Of a stretch of 34,428 bases of DNA, positions 28,402 through 34,428 are shown in pieces. Origin of the DNA: a virus. The stretch covers positions 1-34,428 of IMG/VR virus record IMGVR_UViG_3300006484_000030. The stretch is one strand, 5' to 3'. The notes under the pieces are model-generated. The model saw only the letters and a program-made list of their open reading frames with translations, searched no databases and had not been told where the DNA came from. Position 1 is the stretch's first letter. Each line of letters opens with the position of its first letter. A program made the translations under genes and the position numbers.

Positions 28402-29424
28402 ATGGCTGGAAATATTACTCCAAGTTGGATTCAGGTCAATCCTTCACTGGTACTACCTGAGTTACTTCTTCAATATCAACAAGCGTCAGGTGCTTTTGGC
28501 ATGTTGCCAGAGGGTACGCCTATGGTACGTTTATCTGAAGGCGATCTTCAAGTTTACATCAAGAAAGTTGATGTAAGAACTAAAGTTGCCGCTGGTACTA
28601 ATGCTTACAATGTATTGCCTGGTGTTGCTATAGCAGCACAACAAATCAATACACCAACTTATCTTATCCGTACTCAAGCTGATTATGACCATCATGATCT
28701 AGCAGCGGCTGGCAACTGGGGTATTTCACTTCCAGAAGCGCAAAGATTAGGTATGCGTCAAGGTATTTTCCAACAAATGCGTAATGCTTTATTGTACGGT
28801 TTTAACCCTGCAAATGGTGAAGGTATTTTAAACGCTGCTGGTGCTACTGCTGTCAACCTACCTGCTGACTCTAATGGCAACACTACTATCGTAACTTACG
28901 ATAATGGTCAATTAGGTCAATTCTTGTTAGGTCAAATCGGTGCATTGAAAACTCGCATGATGCAAGTTGGTATGCCAGGTAAGATCACAATCACTACTCC
29001 ACAACGTATTCAAGTTGCATTGACTTATACTGGTATCGTTCAGTTGACTCAATTCCAACGTGAAGGTGCTGGTACTGCAACTATCGCTGAAATGGTAGAA
29101 AAAGTAGCAAGCCTACATGGTGATGATGTTGAGTGGTTGTTGGATGATACTTTGATTGGTCAAGGTGCTGGTGGTACTGATGCTATCATTATCTCTGCTC
29201 CTACCATCAAAAAACCTGTCGGCACTCCTAACACCAACGAATTTGCTAAACTAGCCCCAGGCTTAGATGCAACTATGTTGATGTTGTCTGATATGGCAGC
29301 TCCAAAAGAAATCGTGTCACCATTGCCACAAGGCGGTACTAACATTATTTCTGAATTGCGTATTACTTCTGGTTGGGTATTGCGTCCAGAAGCCGTGACC
29401 GTTGTTAGTGCCACATATCAGTGA
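28402..29424 (+). CDS. Major capsid protein (DUF2184-like)
   Basis: 340 residues. DUF2184-type features: LPELLLQYQQASGAFGMLPEG, YIKKVDVRTKV, YLIRTQADYDHHDLAAAG, GISLPEAQRLGMRQGIFQQMRNALLYGFNPANGEG, and KITITTPQRIQVALTYTG. It ends ELRITSGWVLRPEAVTVV, the last beta strand of the capsid fold. Codon usage looks more optimised (more C-ending codons such as AAC, TAC, ATC) than in neighbours, fitting high expression. It is followed by two hairpins and the GIY-YIG endonuclease. Confidence 0.87.
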   Translation: MAGNITPSWIQVNPSLVLPELLLQYQQASGAFGMLPEGTPMVRLSEGDLQVYIKKVDVRTKVAAGTNAYNVLPGVAIAAQQINTPTYLIRTQADYDHHDLAAAGNWGISLPEAQRLGMRQGIFQQMRNALLYGFNPANGEGILNAAGATAVNLPADSNGNTTIVTYDNGQLGQFLLGQIGALKTRMMQVGMPGKITITTPQRIQVALTYTGIVQLTQFQREGAGTATIAEMVEKVASLHGDDVEWLLDDTLIGQGAGGTDAIIISAPTIKKPVGTPNTNEFAKLAPGLDATMLMLSDMAAPKEIVSPLPQGGTNIISELRITSGWVLRPEAVTVVSATYQ

Positions 29425-29425
29425 T

Positions 29426-29484
29426 AATACTATCAACATAGTATTAATATGATACACTACCTCCTTATTTATTGAGGAGGTAGT
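29426..29484 (+). promoter_or_regulatory. Two consecutive hairpins; the second hides the endonuclease ribosome site
   Basis: Hairpin 1: AATACTAT-CAAC-ATAGTATT (29426-29445), a perfect 8-bp stem. Hairpin 2: ACTACCTCC (29456-29464), 11-nt loop, GGAGGTAGT (29476-29484), a perfect 9-bp stem. The GGAGG in the second arm is the Shine-Dalgarno of the GIY-YIG gene (ATG 29488). Read from the capsid transcript, translation of the endonuclease would be blocked. Confidence 0.75.
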
Positions 29485-29487
29485 TTC

Positions 29488-30366
29488 ATGATTCATTATG
29501 TATATACACATGCAAAACCTGATACTGAGGATGAATTTGGTATTTTTTATGTAGGAAAAGGAATTGGACGCAGAGCAAGACGTTTTGCAGGGAGATCACC
29601 TTATCATAAAAACATGGTTGCCAAATATGGCAAAGAAAATATCATTGTTCGTATAGTAAAAGAATTTGAAAAAGAAGTTGACGCATTAGCTTATGAGATT
29701 GAGTTAATCAATAAACTTAAAGGAATGAATATTGAATTAGTTAATTTCACTGATGGTGGTGAAGGATGGGCTGGAGCATATCATTCTGAAGAAACAAAAT
29801 TAATATTATCTGAAAAAAGCAAAGGTAATAAAAATTGTATAGGTAGAGTTTATACTGAGCAAATGCGTTTAAATATGAGCATTGCACAAAAAAATTCACC
29901 TAAAAAAGAAGCGGCAAATAAAAGCCAATCTGAAAAGAAAAAAGGTAAAAAACAAAGTGCTGAAACTATTGAAAAAAGAATTGCACCATTAAGAGGAATT
30001 AAAAAATCACCTGAGTTTTGTGCTAATCTTTCAGTAAAAATGAAAGGTCGTATTTTTACTGAAGAACAAAAAATAAACATGTCCAATGGGCAAAAAAATA
30101 GTGAAAAAGCAAAAGAAAATTTTAAAAAAGTAATTCAATCAAATATTGGAAGAAAAAGAAGTTCTGATTTTAAAGATAAATTAAGTATAAGGTTTAAAAA
30201 TGTTCCTAAATCTGAAGAACATAAACGAAAAATAAGTGAAGCCCATACAGGTAAAAAAAGATCTTTTGAAACTAGACAAAAAATGGTAGAAGCTCACGCT
30301 AGGCGAAAAGAAAAGATAATACAAGATTCTCTTAATGTTGTATTATCTAATCAGGAAGATATATAG
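29488..30366 (+). CDS. GIY-YIG homing endonuclease with NUMOD3 repeats
   Basis: 292 residues. N-terminal GIY-YIG domain: HYVYTHAKP (first tyrosine strand), FGIFYVGKGIGRRARR (the YVG-G plus catalytic Arg region), ALAYEIELIN (catalytic Glu) and a VNFTDGGEGW end (Asn). About eight NUMOD3-type repeats follow (SEETKLILSEKSKG, TEQMRLNMSIAQKN, TEEQKINMSNGQKN, EHKRKISEAHTGKK and variants), which wind along the DNA minor groove. The gene is inserted between major capsid and the next head gene. It is much more A-rich than its neighbours, a sign of separate origin. Confidence 0.9.
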   Translation: MIHYVYTHAKPDTEDEFGIFYVGKGIGRRARRFAGRSPYHKNMVAKYGKENIIVRIVKEFEKEVDALAYEIELINKLKGMNIELVNFTDGGEGWAGAYHSEETKLILSEKSKGNKNCIGRVYTEQMRLNMSIAQKNSPKKEAANKSQSEKKKGKKQSAETIEKRIAPLRGIKKSPEFCANLSVKMKGRIFTEEQKINMSNGQKNSEKAKENFKKVIQSNIGRKRSSDFKDKLSIRFKNVPKSEEHKRKISEAHTGKKRSFETRQKMVEAHARRKEKIIQDSLNVVLSNQEDI

Positions 30367-30383
30367 ATAAGGATGTTTTGGGC

Positions 30384-30406
30384 GACCCTCCTTAAAAAAG
30401 AGGGTC
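30384..30406 (+). other. Hairpin downstream of GIY-YIG gene
   Basis: GACCCTC (30384-30390), 9-nt loop, GAGGGTC (30400-30406). The following sequence is AATCTTCTAATT, not a clean U-tract, so it may be a weak terminator, an RNA-stability element or the edge of the inserted segment. TTTTGGG (30376-30382) and CCCCAAA (30426-30432) flank it as an outer imperfect pair. Confidence 0.5.
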
Positions 30407-30441
30407 AATCTTCTAATTAAAATAACCCCAAACATAAAAAA

Positions 30442-30915
30442 ATGAAGTTATACGTTGCTAATACTAAAAAACAAAATGAGCATTTTCACTACCGTGTAAT
30501 TGGCTCTAGCAAATTAATGAATCAGCATATTTCGGCTGGTCAACAAATTCAAATCTTTGGGGACATGCAACCTGAAGAAGTAAAAAGCATTATTGAACAA
30601 CATGAGCAATACGGCTTTATTGAAGCATCAAGGATTAAAGGACAGCGTGATTTTGTAGGTTTATGCTACAGTGTAGATGCACCTGTTAAATTAGATTATA
30701 TTAAATTGGCGTTTGATCTAAACGATAAGGTTTTAGATGAACGTGGTCAAGAAATAAGAAAAGCAGCGGCAATTGCGGCTGACCAATATATTGACCAACT
30801 AACACCTGGTGCTGTAAATAACACTCGATCATCAGTAATTGAAGAAGTTAGTCAAGACAAAGACCCTTCAATATCAGAAGGATTTGAAGTTTCACGTGGA
30901 CGTAAGAGAAAATAA
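30442..30915 (+). CDS. Conserved phage head-region protein
   Basis: 157 residues: MKLYVANTKKQNEHFHYRV...QQIQIFGDMQPEEVKSIIEQHEQYGFIEASRIK...FVGLCYSVDAPV, then a long helix (IRKAAAIAADQYIDQL) and a charged tail (SRGRKRK). The combination of an N-terminal beta part with a fixed LYVANTKKQN opening recurs next to DUF2184 capsid genes in other phages as I recall. Role unknown; likely head-tail interface or capsid accessory. ATG supported by position; the ribosome site is weak. Confidence 0.65.
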   Translation: MKLYVANTKKQNEHFHYRVIGSSKLMNQHISAGQQIQIFGDMQPEEVKSIIEQHEQYGFIEASRIKGQRDFVGLCYSVDAPVKLDYIKLAFDLNDKVLDERGQEIRKAAAIAADQYIDQLTPGAVNNTRSSVIEEVSQDKDPSISEGFEVSRGRKRK

Positions 30916-31353
30916 ATGCCAACACTAGCAGGGTATCTTGATTATTTGCGTAATATTGTAGGTATAACTACTACTTATTTACCTAACAACAGCCCTGTTA
31001 TTGCTAGTTCTTATGACATTGCTATTGAAATTGTAAATCTTCAATTGGCGGATATTAGTTCAAACATATATACATTATGTGTATATAACTTGGCGACAGA
31101 TAATTTAATTAATTTTGCTCAGGATCAACCCGGTCAATGCTATTTTGTTGACCTACGGGCAAGTTTTAAGATAAATAGTTTTGTACCGGGTGTTATAACA
31201 GAATCTCATGATGAAAGCACAGGTCAATCTTTATTAAACCCAGAGTTTATGAAGAATCTGACTATGGCTAACCTTCAAATGCTCAAAACCCCATATGGGC
31301 GTAACTATATGGGATTAGCGCAATCCTACGGCACTTTGTGGGGTTCTACATGA
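30916..31353 (+). CDS. Putative head-tail connector/adaptor protein
   Basis: 145 residues starting directly after the preceding stop. It is mostly mixed alpha/beta: GYLDYLRNIVGITTTYLPNN, YDIAIEIVNLQLADISSNIYTLCVYNLATDNLINFAQDQ in two parts, and a C-terminus LKTPYGRNYMGLAQSYGTLWGS. Position downstream of capsid and an ATGA overlap with the next gene fit the connector gene set. No clear family. Confidence 0.6.
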   Translation: MPTLAGYLDYLRNIVGITTTYLPNNSPVIASSYDIAIEIVNLQLADISSNIYTLCVYNLATDNLINFAQDQPGQCYFVDLRASFKINSFVPGVITESHDESTGQSLLNPEFMKNLTMANLQMLKTPYGRNYMGLAQSYGTLWGST

Positions 31354-31754
31354 AATTGCATTTGGGAATTGAGGAATTTCCTTATGGCGATAAAGGATCA
31401 ATATCTACAGGAGATGTTGCTGAAATACTAGAAGGTAAATACGGTATTATGGAGCATTTTTACTATAATCATGAACAAGAAATATTGAATGATATTGCGG
31501 AAACATATTTAGGTATCACAAGCGGTACAGATAGCCGTAGTTTAGATAGCGATATAGCAATAGATTCAATTAATGAAAGATTTAGACGTTTTCTTGCTGA
31601 TAAAGAGATGGATGGTCAAATAGATGGAGTTCCAACTAAAGCGTCATTACTGGGAAAAAGTATTCGTTTTAAAAGAAAAAAAGGTCCGGTACGTCCAAGT
31701 TTTATTGATTCTGGATTATATGAAGTAAATTTTAGAGCTTGGACAAATTCATGA
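31350..31754 (+). CDS. Putative neck/tail-completion protein
   Basis: 134 residues from ATG 31350 (ATGA overlap). Charged helices (DVAEILEGKYGIMEHFYYNHEQEILNDIAETYLG) are followed by a basic strand region and RPSFIDSGLYEVNFRAWTN. The FIDSGLYE--FRAW ending resembles virion-morphogenesis/neck proteins, where a D-T/S-G-L-Y motif near the C-terminus is common. It overlaps the next gene by 4 bp. Assignment is by context. Confidence 0.6.
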   Translation: MKLHLGIEEFPYGDKGSISTGDVAEILEGKYGIMEHFYYNHEQEILNDIAETYLGITSGTDSRSLDSDIAIDSINERFRRFLADKEMDGQIDGVPTKASLLGKSIRFKRKKGPVRPSFIDSGLYEVNFRAWTNS

Positions 31755-32683
31755 GCATATTAGAGCAAGCAGGAACGCAAGGCTCACAAATGAGTGCGTC
31801 ATTGTTATCTGGTTTAAATACTTTATCAGAAAACCAAGTAATAACTTTTAACCTGTACAAACAATTAATTTTACCGCTTGATGGGTTTGTATTTTGGGTT
31901 CGTGCTGATTTATTGGCAGATGTGCCACCAAGTCCTATAACTATACAAGTTGAAGGATCGTTACATTACAATTCTAATCAATCTCAGAATGAAGATGAAA
32001 CTATAGCTGTTCAAAAAGTTATATTTACTACAAATCAGGAAGTTGAATCATTTAATTATGTAGAATCAACCTCCATGTATTTGGGGTGTTTTGAAAACTT
32101 AGAATTTAGTTTTACCGCTCGTACGATGTATTATAAACAGTCTGGACTGTATCATTATTATGGTGATGCAGTATTTCCAGCTATGCGCTCACAAATCATT
32201 AATGATATAGCACAATTATCTGATACGTCCCAAGTTGTTTCTAACAGCTTACCTATTTGGTTGGCGCAAGATGCCCTAATGCCCATATATCCAGCATATC
32301 TTGTCCCAACCAACCTAACACCACCGTATGCGGTTATAAATATTCTTAGTAATTCACAAAAAGCATTACAATCATTTCCTTATCTTGACAGCACTTCAAA
32401 TCATTCGCAGTTGATTCAAGAAACTGTTAAGATAGTTATATATGGATTGCGAAATAACGTGGCTTTGGATTTTCAAGACTATATTTTATCAAATAGTCTG
32501 AATGATGAATTTGGTATTATGAATATGCCAATTATTAAGGATGAAGTGAGAACGCAATCTGAATTAAATGTTAGAGGCATGAAAAAATCAATTGAGTTTG
32601 AAATAAGCTATTATCAATCTGTTGCACAGGATATAGCACGTCAATTGATATTATCATCAATTCCAACCTATACTTTTATTTAA
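31751..32683 (+). CDS. Putative tail terminator/tail structural protein
   Basis: 310 residues from ATG 31751. Begins MSILEQAGTQGSQMSASLL...NQVITFNLYKQLILPLDGFVFWVRADLL, with beta-rich middle (GSLHYNSNQSQNEDETIAVQKVIFTT) and QQLSDTSQVVSNSLPIWL-type helix. It ends with a series of strands and IEFEISYYQSVAQDI. Situated between neck and sheath genes, it likely belongs to the head-tail joining or tail-tube set. No catalytic motif. Confidence 0.6.
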   Translation: MSILEQAGTQGSQMSASLLSGLNTLSENQVITFNLYKQLILPLDGFVFWVRADLLADVPPSPITIQVEGSLHYNSNQSQNEDETIAVQKVIFTTNQEVESFNYVESTSMYLGCFENLEFSFTARTMYYKQSGLYHYYGDAVFPAMRSQIINDIAQLSDTSQVVSNSLPIWLAQDALMPIYPAYLVPTNLTPPYAVINILSNSQKALQSFPYLDSTSNHSQLIQETVKIVIYGLRNNVALDFQDYILSNSLNDEFGIMNMPIIKDEVRTQSELNVRGMKKSIEFEISYYQSVAQDIARQLILSSIPTYTFI

Positions 32684-32702
32684 TTAACACAAGGACAAGG
32701 CA

Positions 32703-33059
32703 ATGCCACAATCTCCATATTATGTATCAAAAAATCAATCTAACGCATTAGCACCATTAGTATTAGATAACAATGGTAAATCGGTATTAGCTACTGGAAG
32801 TCTTAGTTCTTCTTTGAACGTAACTGCATTAACTTTGATTAAAGTTGGCGCTGGCAGAGTAGCTAAAGTTGTTGTAGTAACTGCTGGTTCAGCACCAGGT
32901 AAAATAAGCGATGTCGCTACTACTGGCGGTGTTGCTGCTGCTAACTTAATATTCAACATTCCAAACACTGTTGGTATCTATGAACTTGATTTCCCAATTG
33001 CATTGGGCTTAGTTGTAACGCCTGGTACTGGTCAAGTTGTTTCAATCTCTTACATCTAA
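32703..33059 (+). CDS. Small beta-rich structural protein
   Basis: 118 residues, ribosome site AAGGACAAGG. Ala/Val/Gly/Thr-rich alternating strands (LTLIKVGAGRVAKVVVVTAGSAPGKISD, VGIYELDFPIALGLVVTPGTGQVVSISYI). The profile matches small decoration or tail accessory proteins. Function not established. Confidence 0.6.
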   Translation: MPQSPYYVSKNQSNALAPLVLDNNGKSVLATGSLSSSLNVTALTLIKVGAGRVAKVVVVTAGSAPGKISDVATTGGVAAANLIFNIPNTVGIYELDFPIALGLVVTPGTGQVVSISYI

Positions 33060-33069
33060 GGATTAGATA

Positions 33070-34368
33070 ATGAGCAATATAGTAAATGTAAATGTAAGCG
33101 TACAGGCGGCATCTGCTCCTAGTACCTTACAAGCAACAGGGGCGATAGTAACGCAAGGTGGAACTACAACTTCATCTGGTACTTATACTCTATTAACTAG
33201 CGCATCATCATTAACAGCAATATTAGCTGCACCTAAAGCCATTACTACAATGACTTGGACATTGGGTGTTGTCACTGCTACGGTTACAGGTGGTCATGGT
33301 TATCCAGTTAGTGCTAACCCCATATCAGCTACTATTGCTGGTGTTACGCCAACTGGTTATAACGGTACTTATTCTATAACTGTTACAAGTGCCACTCAAT
33401 TTACTTACGCATTGGCTACAAACCCTGGTTCTTCAACAACACAAGGTACAGTAACTAATTATAATGCTGGTTTATTGACTAATTCAGTAGCTACATTTTT
33501 TGCACAAGGTACTGCTGGCAGTGTATATGTGTTGGAGTTAGGTTCTGGAACGGCTGCGGCTGGTGTAACAGCGCTACAAGCATGGATTACAGCAAATGCT
33601 GGCATATTCTACGCTTATTTGTTACCTGTATTATGGGACGCTGAAGCAACTACACTTGCTTTTGTAAATCAATATACAAGCGTATCAACAGCGGTTTATT
33701 TCTTCTTACCAGTTACTGCAACATCATGGGCAACTTATACTGGCGTTAAATCAGTTGTTATGGTGTCTAGTGCGCCAACATCAGCTTTAACTGAAGTACC
33801 ATCTGCCGCACCATTTCATTTGATGATTGGATATGCTCCAAGTGCAACTAATTTAGTTACACAAGCGGCTTATTCTTACATGTATGGTTTGACAGCATGG
33901 AATGTTAATAGCACTTCTATTCCAACAATGGAAACTGCTAAAGTAAATTACATGGCTTCAGGTGCTGAAGGTGGCTTATCAAATGTTATCCTGAAAAAAG
34001 GTGTAATGGCTGATGGATCATCTATTCAACATAACTATTCAGTTGATTGGGTATACATCAACGGTAAAATGGCATTAGCCGCAGCAATCATTAATGGGTC
34101 TAATAGTGCTGTTAATCCGTTGTACTATAACCAAAATGGTATTAACAGGTTACAAGCATCATTACAAGCCATTATTAACAATGGCGTATCTTTTGGTATG
34201 CTTGGTGGTACACCAGTTGTTAATGCTACATCTTATGTTGATTATACAACTGCTAATCCAACTGATTATGCAAATGGTATTTATAATGGATTATCAGTAA
34301 CTATCAGCACCCAACAAGGGTTCTTGACGATTACATTTAATCTTGTAATCTCTAACCTTGCACCATAG
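33070..34368 (+). CDS. Tail sheath-like protein (DUF3383-type) with Ig-like insertion
   Basis: 432 residues. The sheath-like frame is at both ends: IVNVNVSVQAAS...GAIVTQGG with SSLTAIL at the start, and VNYMASGAEGGLSNVILKKGVMADGSSIQHNYSVDWVYINGKMALAAAI...GINRLQASLQAIINNG...NGLSVTI at the end, with the D-W-V-Y and Q motifs usual in DUF3383 sheaths. Between about residues 60 and 120 lies an Ig/chitin-type insertion (VTATVTGGHGYPV...GVTPTGYNGTYSITVTSATQFTYAL). A sheath implies a contractile tail. ATG has AAGGAT upstream. Confidence 0.75.
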   Translation: MSNIVNVNVSVQAASAPSTLQATGAIVTQGGTTTSSGTYTLLTSASSLTAILAAPKAITTMTWTLGVVTATVTGGHGYPVSANPISATIAGVTPTGYNGTYSITVTSATQFTYALATNPGSSTTQGTVTNYNAGLLTNSVATFFAQGTAGSVYVLELGSGTAAAGVTALQAWITANAGIFYAYLLPVLWDAEATTLAFVNQYTSVSTAVYFFLPVTATSWATYTGVKSVVMVSSAPTSALTEVPSAAPFHLMIGYAPSATNLVTQAAYSYMYGLTAWNVNSTSIPTMETAKVNYMASGAEGGLSNVILKKGVMADGSSIQHNYSVDWVYINGKMALAAAIINGSNSAVNPLYYNQNGINRLQASLQAIINNGVSFGMLGGTPVVNATSYVDYTTANPTDYANGIYNGLSVTISTQQGFLTITFNLVISNLAP

Positions 34369-34380
34369 GACATATAAATC

Positions 34381-34428
34381 ATGGCAAGTAATCCTTTAAT
34401 AGCTCAGGGTACGCTTAACAGATTACGG
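34381..34428 (+). CDS. Start of next tail gene, probable tail tube (partial)
   Basis: The reading frame MASNPLIAQGTLNRLR runs off the window end. AGGACAT upstream provides a ribosome site. Position after the sheath and the short opening are those of DUF3277-like tail tube proteins, but only 16 residues are visible. Confidence 0.5.
   Translation, partial: MASNPLIAQGTLNRLR

Noticed and set aside
29456-29484. Intrinsic terminator after the major capsid gene
   Set aside because: The stem is followed by only three T residues and contains the ribosome site of the next gene, so translation control fits better, although partial termination is not excluded.

Overview
This window is part of an AT-rich, tailed double-stranded DNA phage (or prophage) of a Gram-negative host. 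The host type follows from an Rz gene with an embedded Rz1 lipoprotein gene and a lambda-R-type endolysin. A tail-sheath-like protein at the right end suggests a contractile tail (myovirus-like). I see no integrase, tRNA or rRNA gene. The left end is the C-terminus of a tail fibre and the right end stops inside a tail gene, so this is probably a circularly permuted genome cut within the tail module. The host genus cannot be named from sequence alone.

Layout. (1) 1-2412, + strand: tail-fibre end, small tail-associated genes, then the lysis cassette (holin-like, Rz/Rz1, membrane protein, endolysin). (2) 2417-6540, - strand: a dense, overlapping chain of small early genes, including three modular paralogues sharing the motifs AQPE, LYTAP, REPL and HGIGG, a degenerate VRR-NUC protein and an HTH protein. 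(3) 6619-14290, - strand: the replication/recombination cassette. It holds an SF2 helicase with two inteins, a VRR-NUC nuclease, a family B DNA polymerase split by a homing endonuclease gene, a DUF2815-like ssDNA-binding protein and a DUF2800 RecB/Cas4-like nuclease. (4) 14361-19836, + strand: a Cro/YdaS-like regulator, a large primase/helicase, an intergenic region packed with GGTCACC/GGTGACC sites (origin candidate), small genes and an HNH endonuclease. (5) 19837-20497: non-coding region with a terminator, G-rich short repeats and five perfect 27-bp direct repeats. (6) 20498-22033, - strand: ribbon-helix-helix protein, mini beta-clamp and small genes, driven by a strong promoter. (7) 22248-34428, + strand: terminase, portal, head morphogenesis, protease/scaffold, cement-like protein, major capsid, GIY-YIG endonuclease, connector-type genes, sheath and the start of the next tail gene.

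The main discovery is in region 3. The helicase carries two inteins (8521-9360 and 7096-8058) with intact splicing blocks. The part where an in-frame homing endonuclease would normally sit has no recognisable endonuclease in the helicase frame. In both inteins the same DNA read in the +1 frame encodes a complete homing endonuclease, from two unrelated families: an EDxHD/Vsr-like nuclease with zinc knuckle and NUMOD3, and a zinc-ribbon HNH. The helicase frame stays open through both, so the DNA is dual-coding and the intein linker is an out-of-frame translation of the endonuclease gene. A third endonuclease (HNH-AP2) interrupts the DNA polymerase between motifs A and B, and there the frame is not maintained, leaving two polymerase polypeptides. 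With a free-standing HNH-AP2 and a GIY-YIG/NUMOD3 gene, the window holds five homing endonucleases.

Control elements visible include a 19-bp inverted repeat (TGTmAA-N7-TTGwCA) at three promoter regions, an RBS-sequestering hairpin before the GIY-YIG gene, several intrinsic terminators, and two candidate replication or partition repeat arrays.
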